DNA from: Nematostella vectensis
Lineage: Eukaryota > Cnidaria > Anthozoa > Actiniaria > Edwardsiidae
NCBI RefSeq assembly: GCF_932526225.1
Contig: NC_064037.1
Coordinates: forward strand, 930,001-994,000
Reading direction: 5' to 3'
Length of the DNA stretch: 64,000 nt
The notes beneath the pieces were generated by a model that did not search any database, was not told the DNA's origin, and saw nothing but the letters and a program-made list of their open reading frames with translations. Below, piece by piece: positions 1 through 12,050 of this stretch. Position 1 is the first letter of the stretch, and every line of letters begins with the position of its first letter. The position numbers and the translations under genes are program-made.

Positions 1-361
1 TTTGGGAATTTGTTTTACGAGTGTAACCTCCAAAAGGTTACAATCGATAATTTTTTTTCCGAATGTAAATTCCAAAAAGTAACATTAGGAAAAATAAAAC
101 AGTATACTCGGAAAAAAAGGTATATCAATCTATCGAGCGCTATGCTCTATGTTAGAATATACTTAATCAAGTTATCCAAGGAATCTAGTTAGTTCTTGTG
201 TGCATAAAATATGTACAGGATCCTGAACAAAGCATGAGCACATCAAAGATGCTGAGAGTACATAAAAAAGGTCCCTATACCTTCTTTTTATGTCATGACA
301 CACCAAGAACAGTATAATTGAATATCAATATTTAAAAAACAAATAAAGAAAAAAAAATAGG

Positions 362-436
362 CTATCAGCAGGAATCGAACCCGGGTCGCTGCGTTAGTAG
401 TTAAGTGCCTGCAACGAAAGACTAACGTGGCATTGC
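362..436 (-). repeat. tRNA-like block (SINE-type head) in 547-bp unit 1
   Basis: The minus strand contains a good B-box (GGTTCGATTCC) after a CCCGG stem, in a stretch of about 74 nt ending GATAGCC. The acceptor arms do not pair well and the A-box is poor, so this is a tRNA-derived relic and not a working tRNA gene. Confidence 0.4.
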
Positions 437-907
437 TGAAGGGAAATGTAATAAAAATTACTTTTAATACTATTGGTATCGTAAACTTTCCCAAGCAAAG
501 TCACCATCGGACTAGAGGTTACATTCGGGAAAAGCTTCAGGGTTACATTCGGGAATTCGTTTTACGAGTGTAACCTCCAAAAGGTTACAATCGATAATGT
601 TTTTTCCGAATGTAAATTCAAAAAAGTAACATTAGGAAAAATAAAACAGTATACTCGGAAAAAAAGGTATATCAATCTATCGAGCGCTATGCTCTATGTT
701 AGAATCTACTTAATCATGTTATCCAAGGAATCTAGTTAGTTCTTGTGTGCATAAAATATGTACAGGATCCTGAACAAAGCATGAGCACATCAAAGATGCT
801 GAGAGTACATAAAAATGTCCCTATACCTTCTTTTTATGTCATTACACACCAAGAACAGTATAATTAAGTATCGATATTTAAAAAAAAAAATAAAGAAAAA
901 AAAATAG

Positions 908-983
908 GCTATCAGGGGGAATCGAACCCGGGTCGCTGCGTTAGTAGTCAAGTGCCCGCAACGAAAGACTAACGTGACAATGC
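908..983 (-). repeat. tRNA-like block in 547-bp unit 2
   Basis: This is the second copy of the tRNA-like block seen near 362-436. The B-box is again intact, and the bases next to it read GGGGGAATCGAACCCGGG on the plus strand. The body differs by a few substitutions. Confidence 0.4.
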
Positions 984-1361
984 TGAAGGGAATTGTAATG
1001 AAAATTACTTTTAATACTATTGGTATCGTAAACTATCCCAAGCAAAGTCACCATCGGACTGGAGGTTACATTCGGGAAAAGCTTCAGGGTTACATTCGGG
1101 AATTTGTTTTACGAGTGTAACCTCCAAAAGGTTACAATCGATAATTTTTTTTCCGAATGTAAATTCCAAAAAGTAACATTAGGAAAAATAAAACAGTATA
1201 CTCGGAAAAAAAGGTATATCAATCTATCGAGCGCTATGCTCTATGTTAGAATATACTTAATCAAGTTATCCAAGGAATCTAGTTAGTTCTTGTGTGCATA
1301 AAATATGTACAGGATCCTGAACAAAGCATGAGCACATCAAAGATGCTGAGATTACATAAAA

Positions 1362-1583
1362 ACTTGATTAAGTAGATTCTAACATAGAGCATAGCGCTCG
1401 ATAGATTGATATACCTTTTTTTCCGAGTATACTGTTTTATTTTTCCTAATGTTACTTTTTAAAATTTACATTCGGAAAAAAAATTATCGATTGTAACCCT
1501 GAAGCTTTTCCCGAATGTAACCTCCAGTCCGATGGTGACTTTGCTTGGGATAGTTTACGATACCAATAGTATTAAAAGTAATT
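1362..1583. repeat. Inverted partial copy of the 547-bp unit (fold-back junction)
   Basis: From about 1362 the sequence is the reverse complement of the preceding units: the segment around 1135-1270, then the spacer with ATACCAATAGTATTAAAAG. The array therefore ends in a hairpin-like inverted arm that abuts the first 2.2-kb repeat unit at about 1584. Confidence 0.75.
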
Positions 1584-2106
1584 CATCAACTTCACAGATG
1601 TTCCTGATGAATAAGGGTAAAGGCAGGAAAAGGTTTCGCATCACCATGTTTTCATGGGCCCCCATGATTCCAAGTTGGGTGTGGCCCCTTTGGATGTTGA
1701 CATGTCAACCTCACAGCCGCATGAAAGAAATGCCTAATATCGAATGCCCTACAGTGAGTGTTTTGCAGTCAAGATAGTTTGTGTTAGAAGGTAAAAATTT
1801 TTCCAAATAATTGTAATCATAGCTATGGTCACACTGTATATATAGAACTGTAAATGAAAAGAAAGATAAGAAAGAAAAATAAATATATATTTGCAGTCAA
1901 ATTACAGAATTGCATGATAATCTTCAATATATTGAATAAAAGACTGCAAAACCAACATCTGTTGTAGTAGTTAATTGGCTATTTTCAGCTAAACCCCTCC
2001 CCCCCCCAAAAAAAAAAAATATTAATAGTAATAAAGAAAACTCAAAATAAAACGAAAAAAACAGAGACCCACCACCACCTTTTTTGATTGGTTTACAGCC
2101 TTTTAA

Positions 2107-2394
2107 AGGGGCAGTGTCATGGTAAGAGCTTTGCACTAGCTCTATGTCCCTGATACAATAAATTTCAGTGAAATTTTAATTCTGACTTATGAGCTTTTGG
2201 TACATGTGGGAGACTTAAATTCAAAGAAAATGACCACAAACTGTCAATAAACATAGTTTTCAATAAAATATTATATTATGTCAACAAGGTATTGACAGCT
2301 TTAACAAAAAGTTCAACTGTTTGTAGCTAAATAAAAAGCTTAGCTTACAATAAACACTGACTCGAGACATGCGCAGTACCATGACGCTGCACCT
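2107..2394. mobile_element. 288-bp MITE with TTAA target duplication, copy 1
   Basis: The ends are inverted repeats: AGGGGCAGTGTCATGGTA on the left and its near-complement TACCATGACGCTGCACCT on the right. Both are flanked exactly by TTAA (2103-2106 and 2395-2398). TTAA duplications are typical of the piggyBac and Kolobok superfamilies. No coding capacity, so non-autonomous. Confidence 0.75.
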
Positions 2395-2962
2395 TTAAAG
2401 TGAAATAAAGCTTTACTTAGTCAGCGCAGACAGTATTGCTGATTTTGTCAATATTCTATGCGATTTTACGAACCCCTCCCCCCTTACGTCTTTAATTGCA
2501 TTTTTGATTTTTTTAATGGATATTTAGGCCGGTATGTAGGTTAATAGGCTTCACAAAGAAAAAGAGAATCGCCAAATCCCACTTTATTTATTTTTATTTG
2601 TTTTATGATTTTTACATGATATCAAAACAACGGTTCCCAAAACAACGTCTTTTTTCTTCCCTAATTTGATGTCCTGTACACAATAAAAGACAATGCTCCC
2701 GTGCGTTACGATGTCACGCACCGACATAGGCAGCCCCCAAGGGACCCAAGACGCCCAAATAGACCTGTATTTTTTTTTCATCTTATATCTCGGCGAGCTG
2801 TGCGTGGCGTAACCGTATTATAGGCCTGGGATCCTGGTTATTGTCCTCCCCATTAATGCGCGGCTCGGAAGACCTTGCAAGAGTGTTGTACAGCATATTC
2901 GCCGGAAATATCGGTGCTTGGGGCCTTCGGGTTCTTTACAGCCTTCCGTAAAAGCCTTGTGC

Positions 2963-3040
2963 TGCCATACCGATTGGGTAATCCGTATGTATGGTTTCCT
3001 TTTTGTTCTTCAGGCCGGGTTCGATCCCAGGCCAATGGCA
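2963..3040 (+). repeat. tRNA-like hairpin in the 2.2-kb unit
   Basis: A 78-nt stretch begins TGCCAT and ends ATGGCA, which can pair as an acceptor end. It holds GGGTTCGATCCC (B-box) inside a strong GGCCGGG/CCAGGCC stem. The same block recurs at about 5138-5215, 7357-7434 and 9527-9604. No good anticodon arm is apparent, so it is read as a tRNA-derived SINE relic. Confidence 0.35.
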
Positions 3041-3306
3041 TTTTTTTAATTTTTTTTTCAATTCTTTTTTCTTACTTAGTGCTAAGCCCTCTCAATCCGG
3101 CATAGTTTTGCGCAAAAATAATATATAAAAAAAAACCAGACCAAAAAAAAAGGGAAGCATACATAGAATGCTTAATTGGTGGAGAGAAGAGGGGTATTAA
3201 GGAAATCTAGATTTCTTATTACCATGATGCCAACAAAAGCAGAGGGGAGGGGCACTCTCTTAATACAATATTGCAGTTGTTACCTATTATTGAATAAGTT
3301 GGTAAC

Positions 3307-3376
3307 ATGTCTTTGTTTATCAAACAAGGTCTATTTGTGAGACAAGCAAATTCGAGGAAGAGTGTTGAAAGAACAG
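3307..3376 (+). other. Exon-like ATG segment with splice donor, repeated in each 2.2-kb unit
   Basis: An ATG opens a 23-codon frame (MSLFIKQGLFVRQANSRK and 5 more residues) that ends at ACAG|gtgagt. About 80 bases on, TTATTTAG or TTTCGGAG precedes GAAAGAGACAA. Joining the two gives a peptide of only about 33 codons before a stop. Copies lie near 5514, 7699 and 9871. It may be a captured first exon of a broken gene. I do not recognise it, and expression is unproven. Confidence 0.2.
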
Positions 3377-4282
3377 GTGAGTGTTAAAAAATATCTGATT
3401 AGAAAACTACTGTAGATTCCTTTGCACCTAGATAATAATAAACATCATTTTGTTTTTTATTTCGGAGGAAAGAGACAAACTCTACGAGGTCAATGAGAAG
3501 TATGTATTACTCTTCTCAATTATACAAGTAGTAAATAATATTTTTTAAAAGACTACTGTAATTCAGTAAGTATAAGTAAGTAAATCCTAAAACATGTATA
3601 ACGTACAACACACTAGAATTTCCATGGCTATTGACTGTTTTCCACTCACATGTTTTTACATTTTTAACAAGTATACAACTTTATTCTGGTACATCTTGTG
3701 GTGACTGTGCCATCTTCAGGGCCACACCCAAAGCACCTGTGCACCCCATCCACCTAAGGGCATCAACTGCACAGATGTTCCTGATGAATGAGGGTAAAGG
3801 CAGGAAAAGGTTTCGCATCACCATGTTTTCATGGGCCCCCATGATTCCGAGTTGGGTGTGGCCCCTTTGGATGTTGACATGTCAACCTCACAGCCGCATG
3901 AAAGAAATGCCTAATATCGAATGCCCTACAGTGAGTGTTTTGCAGTCAAGATGGTTTCTGTTAGAAGGTAAAATTTTTTCTAAATAATTGTAATCATAGC
4001 TATGGTCACACTGTATATATAGAACTGTAAATGAAAAGAAAGATAAGAAAGAAAAATAGATATATATTTGCAGTCAAATTACAGAATTGCATGATAATCT
4101 TCAATATATTGAATAAAAGACTGCAAAACCAACATCTGTTGTAGTAGTTAATTGGCTATTTTTAGCTGAACCCCCCCCGCCCAAAAAAAAATTATAATAA
4201 TAATAAAGCAAACTCAAAATAAAACGGAAAAAAAAAACAGAGACCCGCCACCACCTATTTTGATTGGTTTACAGCCTTTTAA

Positions 4283-4570
4283 AGGGGCAGTGTCATGGTA
4301 AGAGCTTTGCAATAGCTCTATGTCCCTGATACAATAAATTTCAGTGAAATTTTAATTCTGACTTATGAGCTTTTGGTACATGTGGGAGACTTAAATTCAA
4401 AGAAAATGACCACAAACTGTCAATAAACATAGTTTTCAATAAAATATTATATTATGTCAACAAGGTATCGACAGCTTTAACAAAAAGTTCAACTGTTTGT
4501 AGCTAAATAAAAAGCTAAGCTTACAATAAACACTGACTCGAGACATGCGCAGTACCATGACGCTGCACCT
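4283..4570. mobile_element. TTAA-flanked MITE, copy 2
   Basis: Same 288-bp element in the second 2.2-kb unit, with TTAA at 4279-4282 and 4571-4574. It sits at the same place in the unit, so it was amplified with the unit and did not insert separately. Confidence 0.75.
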
Positions 4571-5294
4571 TTAAAGTGAAATAAAGCTTTACTTAGTCAG
4601 CGCAGACAGTATTGCTGATTTTGTCAATATTCTATGCGATTTTACGAACCCCTCCCCCCTTACGTCTTTAATTGCATTTTTGATTTTTTTAATGGATATT
4701 TAGGCCCGTATGTAGGTTAATAGGCTTCACAAAGAAAAAGAGAATCGCCAAATCCCACTTTATTTATTTTTATTTGTTTTATGATTTTTACATGATATCA
4801 AAACAACGGTTCCCAAAACAACGTCTTTTTTCTTCCCTAATTTGATGTCCTGTACACAATAAAAGACAATGCTCCCGTGCGTTACGATGTCACGCACCGA
4901 CATAGGCAGCCCCCAAGGGACCCTAGACGCCCAAATAGACCTGTATTTTTTTTCATCTTATATCTCGGCGAGCTGTGCGTGGCGTAACCGTATTATAGGC
5001 CTGGGATCCTGGTTATTGTCCTCCCCATTAATGCGCGGGTCGGAATACCTTGCAAGAGTGTTGTACAGCATATTCGCCGGAAATATCGGTGCTTGGGGCC
5101 TTCGGGTTATTTACAGCCTTCCGTAAAAGCCTTGTGCTGCCATACCGATTGGGTAATCCGTATGTATGGTTTCCTTTTTGTTCTTCAGGCCGGGTTCGAT
5201 CCCAGGCCAATGGCATTTTTTTAATTTTTTTTTTTTCAATTCTTTTTTCTTACTTAGTGCTAAGCCCCCTCAATCCGGCATAGTTTTGCGCAAA

Positions 5295-5343
<49 letters not shown>

Positions 5344-6500
5344 CAGACCAAAAAAAAAGGGAAGCATACATAGAATGCTTAATTGGTGGAGAGAAGGGGG
5401 ATATTAAGGAAATCTAGATTTCTTATTACCATGATGCCAACAAAAGCAGAGGGGAGGGGCACTCTCTTAATACAATATTGCAGTTGTTACCTATTATTGA
5501 ATAAGTTGGTAACATGTCTTTGTTTATCAAACAAGGTCTATTTGTGAGACAAGCAAACTCGAGGAAGAGTGTTGAAAGAACAGGTGAGTGTTAAAAAATA
5601 TCTGATTAGAAAACTACTGTAGATTCCTTTGCACCTAGATAATAACAAACATCATTTTGTTTGTTATTTAGGAGGAAAGAGACAAGCTCTACGAGGTCAA
5701 TGAGAAGTATGTATTACTCTTCTCAATTATACAAGTAGTAAATAATATTTTTTTTTAAAACTACTGTAATTCAGTAAGTATAAGTAAGTAAATCCTAAAA
5801 CATGTATAACGTACAACACACTAGAAATTCCATGGCTATTGACTGTGTTCCACTCACATGTTTTTACATTTTTAACAAGTATACAACTTTATTCTGGTAC
5901 ATCTTGTGGTGACTGTGCCATCTTCAGGGCCACACCCAAAGCACCTGTGCACCCCATCCACCTAAGGGCATCAACTGCACAGATGTTTCTGATGAATGAG
6001 GGTAAAGGCAGGAAAAGGTTCCGCATCACCATGTTTTCATGGGCCCCCATGATTCCGAGTTGGGTGTGGCCCCTTTAGATGTTGACATGTCAACCTCACA
6101 GCCGCATGAAAGAAATGCCTAATATCGAATGCCCTACAGTGAGTGTTTTGCAGTCAAGATGGTTTCTGTTAGAAGGTAAAAATTTTTCTAAATAATTGTA
6201 ATCATAGCTATGGTCACACTGTATATATAGAACTGTAAATGAAAAGAAAGATAAGAAAGAAAAATAAATATATATTTGCAGTCAAATTACAGAATTGCAT
6301 GATAATCTTCAATATATTGAATAAAAGACTGCAAAACCAACCAACATCTGTTGTAGTAGTTAATTGGCTATTTTGAGCTGAACCCCCCCCCCCCCCCAAA
6401 AAAAAATAAAACTAATAATAATAATAAAGCAAACTCAAAATAAAACGAAAAAAAACAGAGACCCACCACCACCTATTTTAATTGGTTTACAGCCTTTTAA

Positions 6501-6788
6501 AGGGGCAGTGTCATGGTAAGAGCTTTGCAATAGCTCTATGTCCCTGATACAATAAATTTCAGTGAAATTTTAATTCTGACTTATGAGCTTTTGGTACATG
6601 TGGGAGACTTAAATTCAAAGAAAATGACCACAAACTGTCAATAAACATAGTTTTCAATAAAATATTATATTATGTCAACAAGGTATTGACAGCTTTAACA
6701 AAAAGTTCAACTGTTTGTAGCTAAATAAAAAGCTAAGCTTACAATAAACACTGACTCGAGACATGCGCAGTACCATGACGCTGCACCT
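6501..6788. mobile_element. TTAA-flanked MITE, copy 3
   Basis: Same 288-bp element in the third 2.2-kb unit, with TTAA at 6497-6500 and 6789-6792. Nearly identical to copies 1 and 2. Confidence 0.75.
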
Positions 6789-8672
6789 TTAAAGTGAAAT
6801 AAAGCTTTACTTAGTCAGCGCAGACAGTATTGCTGATTTTGTCAATATTCTATGCGATTTTACGAACCCCTTCCCCCTTACGTCTTTAATTGCATTTTTT
6901 ATTTTTTTAATGGATTTTTAGGCCGGTATGTAGGTTAATAGGCTTCACAAAGAAAAAGAGAATCGCCAAATCCCACTTTATTTATTTTTATTTGTTTTAT
7001 GATTTTTACATGATATCAAAACAACGGTTCTTAAAACAACGTCTTTTTTCTTCCCTAATTTGATGTCCTGTACACAATAAAAGACAATGCGCCCGTGCGT
7101 TACGATGTCACGCACCGACATAGGCAGCCCCCAAGGGACCCAAGACGCCCAAATAGACCTGTATTTTTTTTCATCTTATATCTCGGCGAGCTGTGCGTGG
7201 CGTAACCGTATTATAGGCCTGGGATCCTGGTTATTGTCCTCCCCATTAATGCGCGAGTCGGAATACCTTGCAAGAGTGTTGTACAGCATATTCGCCGGAA
7301 ATATCGGTGCTTGAGGCCTTCGGGTTCTTTACAGCCTTCCGTAAAAGACTTGTGCTGCCATACCGATTGGGTAATCCGTATGTATGGTTTCCTTTTTGTT
7401 CTTCAGGCCGGGTTCGATCCTAGGCCAATGGCATTTTTTAAATTTTTTTTTTCAATTCTTTTTTCTTACTTAGTGCTAAGCCCCCTCAATCCGGCATAGT
7501 TTTGCGCAAAAATAATATATTAAAAAAAACCAGACCAAAAAAAAAGGGAAGCATACATAGAATGCTTAATTGGTGGAGAGAAGAGGGATATTAAGGAAAT
7601 CTAGATTTCTTATTACCATGATGCCAACAAAAGCAGAGGGGAGGGGCACTCTCTTAATACAATATTGCAGTTGTTACCTATTATTGAATAAGTTGGTAAT
7701 ATGTCTTTGTTTATCAAACAAGGTCTATTTGTGAGACAAGCAAATTCGAGGAAGAGTGTTGAAAGAATAGGTGAGTGTTAAAAAATATCTGATTAGAAAA
7801 CTACTGTAGATTCCTTTGCACCTAGATAATAATAAACATCATTTTGTTTTTTATTTCGGAGGAAAGAGACAAGCTCTACGAGGTCAATGAGAAGTATGTA
7901 TTACTCTTCTCAATTATACAAGTAGTAAATAATATTTTTTAAAAGACTACTGTAATTCAGTAAGTATAAGTAAGTAAATCCTAAAACATGTATAACGTAC
8001 AGCACACTAGAAATTCCATGGCTATTGACTGTTTTCCACTCACATGTTTTTACATTTTTAACAAGTATACAACTTTATTCTGGTACATCTTGTGGTGACT
8101 GTGCCATCTTCAGGGCCACACCCAAAGCACCTGTGCACCCCATCCACCTAAGGGCATCAACTGCACAGATGTTTCTGATGAATGAGGGTAAAGGAAGGAA
8201 AAGGTTCCGCATCACCATGTTTTTATGGGCGCCTAGATTTCGAGTTGGGTGTGGCCCCTTTGGATGTTGACATGTCGACCTCACAGCCGCATGAAAGAAA
8301 TGCCTAATATCGAATGCCCTACAGTGAGTGTTTTGCAGTCAAGATGGTTTCTGTTAGAAGGTAAAACTTTTTCTAAATAATTGTAATCATAGCTATGGTC
8401 ACACTGTATATATAGAACTGTAAATGAAAAGAAAGATAAGAGAGAAAAATAAATATATATTTGCAGTCAAATTACAGAATTGAATGATAATCTTCAATAT
8501 ATTGAATAAAAGACTGCAAAACCAACATCTGTTGTAGTAGTTAATTGGCTATTTTGAGCTGAACCCCGCCCCCCCCCCAAGAAAATAATAATAATAATAA
8601 AGCAAACTCAAAATAAAACGAAAAAAACAGAGACCCACCACCACCTATTTTGATTGGTTTACAGCCTTTTAA

Positions 8673-8960
8673 AGGGGCAGTGTCATGGTAAGAGCTTTGC
8701 AATAGCTCTATGTCCCTGATATAAAAAATTTAAGTGAAATTTTAATTCTGACTTATGCGCTTTTGGTACATGTGGGAGACTTAAATTCAAAGAAAATGAC
8801 CACAAACTGTCAATAAACATAGTTTTCAATAAAATATTATATTATGTCAACAAGGTATTGACAGCTTTAACAAAAAGTTCAACTGTTTGTAGCTAAATAA
8901 AAAGCTTAGCTTACAATAAACACTGACTCGAGACATGCGCAGTACCATGACGCTGCACCT
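8673..8960. mobile_element. TTAA-flanked MITE, copy 4
   Basis: Same 288-bp element in the fourth 2.2-kb unit, with TTAA at 8669-8672 and 8961-8964. A few private substitutions are seen near 8720-8760. Confidence 0.75.
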
Positions 8961-10328
8961 TTAAAGTGAAATAAAGCTTTACTTAGTCAGCGCAGACAGT
9001 ATTGCTGATTTTGTCAATATTCTATGCGATTTTACTAACCCCTTCCCCCTTACGTCTTTAATTGCATTTTTGATTTTTTAATGGATATTTAGGCCGGTAT
9101 GTAGGTTAATAGGCTTCACAAAGAAAAAGAGAATCGCCAAGTCCCACTTTATTTATTTTTATTTGTTTTATGATTTTTACATGATATCAAAACAACGGTT
9201 CCCAAAACAACGTCTTTTTTCTTCCCTAATTTGATGTCCTGTACACAATAAAAGACTATGCGCCGGTGCGTTACGATGTCACGCACCGACATAGGCAGCC
9301 CCCAAGGGACCCAAGACGCCCAAATAGACCTGTATTTTTTTTCATCTTATATCTCGGCGAGCTGTGCGTGGCGTAACCGTATTATAGGCCTGGGATCCTG
9401 GTTATTGTCCTCCCCATTAATGCGCGGCTCGGAAGACCTTGCAAGAGTGTTGTACAGCATATTCGCCGGAAATATCGGTGCTTGGGGCCTTCGGGTTCTT
9501 TACAGCCTTCCGTAAAAGCCTTGTGCTGCCATACCGATTGGGTAATCCGTATGTATGGTTTCCTTTTTGTTCTTCAGGCCGGGTTCGATCCCAGGCCAAT
9601 TGCATTTTTTTAATTTTTTTTTTTCAATTCTTTTTTCTTACTTAGTGCTAAGCCCCCTCAATCCGGCATAGTTTTGCGCAAAAATAATATATATATATAT
9701 AAAACAGACCAAAAAAAAGGGAAGCATACATAGAATGCTTAATTGGTGGAGGGAAGATTGGTATAAAGAAAATCTAGATTTCTTATTACCATGATGCCAA
9801 CAAAAGCAGAGGGGAGGGGCACTCTCTTAATACAATATTGCAGTTGTTACCTATTATTGAATAAGTTGGTAACATGTCTTTGTTTATCAAACAAGGTCTA
9901 TTTGTGAGACAGGCAAACTCGAGTAAGAGTGTTGAAAGAACAGGTGAGTGTTAAAAAATATCTGATTAGAAAACTACTGTAGATTCCTTTGCACCTAGAT
10001 AATAACAAACATTATTTTGTTTGTTATTTAGGAGGAAAGAGACAAGCTCTACAAGGTCAATGAAAAGTATGTATTACTCTTCTCAATTATACAAGTAGTA
10101 AATAATATTTTTTTTAAACTACTGTAATTCAGTAAGTATAAGTAAGTAAATCCTAAAACATGTATAACGTACAACACACTAGAAATTCCATGGCTATTGA
10201 CTGTTTTCCACTCACATGTTTTTACATTTTTAACAAGTATACAACTTTATTCTGGTACATCTTGTGGTGACTGTGCCACCTTCAGGGCCACACCCAAAGC
10301 ACCTGTGCACCTCATCCACCTAAGGGCA

Positions 10329-10446
10329 TTATGTCAACAAGGTATTGACAGCTTTAAAAAAAGGTCAACTGTTTGTAGCTAAATAAAAAGCTAAGCTTAC
10401 AATAAACACTGACTCGAGACATGTGCAGTACCATGACGCTGCACCT
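10329..10446. mobile_element. Truncated right half of the TTAA MITE, copy 5
   Basis: The fifth 2.2-kb unit is cut short. Sequence jumps from CACCTAAGGGCA into the middle of the MITE (ATGTCAACAAGGTATTGACAG) and runs to its right inverted repeat and TTAA (10447-10450). A deletion or an unequal exchange inside the MITE explains this. Confidence 0.7.
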
Positions 10447-10468
10447 TTAAAGTGAAATAAAGCTGATT

Positions 10469-10778
10469 TCTCCGCTCCTAAATGAAGCCAAAGAGTATCC
10501 TAGTAAGTACACTAGCAAACCTTTTCCCCGCTCCTAAATTAAGCCAAAGAGTATCCTAGTAAGCACACTAGCAAACCTTTTCTCCGCTCCTAAATGAAGC
10601 CAAAGAGTATCCTAGTAAGCACAATAGCAAACCTTTTCTCCGCTCCTAAATGAAGCCAAAGAGTATCCTAGTAAGCACACTAGCAAACCTTTTCTCCGCT
10701 CCTAAATAAAGCCAAAGAGTATCCTAGTAAGCACACTAGCAAACCTTTTCTCCGCTCCTAAATGAAGCCAAAGAGTAC
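10469..10778. repeat. 56-bp minisatellite, about 5.5 copies
   Basis: The marker CTCCTAAAT(G/T)AAGCC recurs exactly every 56 bp at 10475, 10531, 10587, 10643, 10699 and 10755. Copies differ by one or two bases. The array begins directly after the truncated 2.2-kb unit and ends in the last partial copy. Confidence 0.9.
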
Positions 10779-10834
10779 AGCAGAGACCTTAGGGAATGAC
10801 GCCACACATTGTGGCTGAGCTGGCATCACTGACA

Positions 10835-12050
10835 TCTCATCATCATCGTTAACAGGGGCGATGTGCGTAGGTTGTCCTGAATCTTGGTAGTGAAAAATGA
10901 GATGAAATCTTCTTCAAGAGCTTGAGGGGATTCATATGATGGTAGCAACGGAACCGGCTTCACCCTGAAAAGGCCATCACTTAAACGAAATAACTGCGTT
11001 TGATTGGAACCAGATTTTTGATCCTTGTAGAAGTTCCGCTACATTCAGTGCAGTGCTGTAAGCTCTACACTTCTCTTCATACATCTGGCGGTGGATTTCT
11101 AATCTCGATGAAACGTATCTCCGTTCTGCTTTGCGTTTTTCAATAACCTAAGAGTATCATCATACCAAGGTGAATAGGGCCGCAGTGTTACTGAAAAAGT
11201 GCGAACAGGAGCATGTTTATCGATGAAGTGGTTTAGCACAGTGTTATACCGGTCACATAAGACGTTGCAGTCAGAGTCATCACTCGGAGCAGAACTGTAG
11301 ATGGCGGAATCCCTGATGTCATTGCACCAAGAGTCCAAGTTAATTTTCCGTAACGGACGCCGATGCAGTATTTTCTTGGAGGCACATGGCTTCCTCATGT
11401 CAACATCACAAATAATGGCACTATGGTCAGATACAGAGTTTGGAAATGCGATGATTTCAGGACGTCCGCGCACTGACAAGTCGCCGTCCCGCACAACAAC
11501 TAGGTCAAGGGTGTGGTCTTTTCTGTGCGTAGGACCTACTACCTTTTGCTCGAATCCAGCTGCATCGAGCATATCCAACAGTCTGACAGCATCAGCGTCA
11601 CCAGGGTCATCAATGTGAAAATTAAAGTCACCTGTTATAATTAATTTCCCAGGATCCATTGCAAGGTGTTCAAGAAGAACAGAGAAATCATCAAAGAACA
11701 TTCAAATAGTAAGCTTGTTTACTTTAGACGGTGCAGGTCTATAAACGGTGACTAGACGCATTGATGAGCTCGATGCAGTGATAGAGAGATCAACATATTC
11801 CAGAGCCTTAAAGACAGTCGACGTATTAGGTTTAACATTTAAAGCCTTTCTAAGAAAGAAACCAATGCCGCCACCTCGTCCAGCACGCGGTAGGTGAATG
11901 AAGTGGAAGTCCCGTAGAGTGTTTATTACATCGGCAACAGTGGGATCTGAGCAGTTAGGAACAGACAACCGGGTGCCTGTGTCATCAACCACGATAAACT
12001 TAGAGTTGTTTTCAGCAGTCAGAAGTAAACGTGTTGGAATGTTGCATTTT
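10835..12050 (-). mobile_element. LINE (non-LTR retrotransposon) fragment: endonuclease and linker, decayed
   Basis: Reading the minus strand from 11992 down to 11099 gives an APE-type endonuclease/exonuclease-phosphatase domain. It has the block LIITGDFNFHID, then PTHRKDHTLDLVV, then SVSDHSAI, which supply catalytic Asp, Asn and His of this fold. One in-frame TGA (11702-11704) splits the domain into 96- and 200-residue parts. Below 11099, after more stops, the frame continues as LFRLSDGLFRVKPVPLLPSY and then a segment like the linker between endonuclease and reverse transcriptase. The reverse transcriptase itself is missing. The pattern resembles CR1/L2-like LINEs. It is a dead copy, truncated at its 3' end against the 56-bp minisatellite. 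Confidence 0.85.

Larger units (their letters stand above)
1..1361. repeat. 547-bp tandem repeat, about 2.5 units
   Basis: Units start near positions 4, 551 and 1098 and differ by a few bases. Each holds short palindromic pieces around GTTACATTCGGGAA, a purine-rich stretch, and a tRNA-like block with a pol III B-box on the minus strand. The third unit stops near 1361, where the sequence folds back on itself. No gene is visible; the 60-codon open frames recur only because the unit repeats. The unit may be a decayed transposable element, given the inverted GTTACATTC motifs at its junctions. Confidence 0.85.
1584..10326. repeat. 2.2-kb tandem repeat, four full units
   Basis: The marker CATCAACT(T/G)CACAGATGTT recurs at 1584, 3761, 5969 and 8155, giving units of 2177, 2208, 2186 and 2172 bp. 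A fifth unit is cut at 10327. Each unit carries, in order: a segment open on both strands, a poly-C/poly-A tract, a TTAA-flanked MITE, a stretch with a tRNA-like hairpin, an A/T microsatellite of variable length, and two short exon-like pieces. Differences are mostly in homopolymer and (TA)n length, so the amplification looks recent. No intact gene is seen. Confidence 0.9.

Noticed and set aside
362-436. Functional tRNA gene
   Set aside because: The B-box is good but the acceptor stem does not pair and the A-box and anticodon arm are poor; it is repeated with the 547-bp unit.
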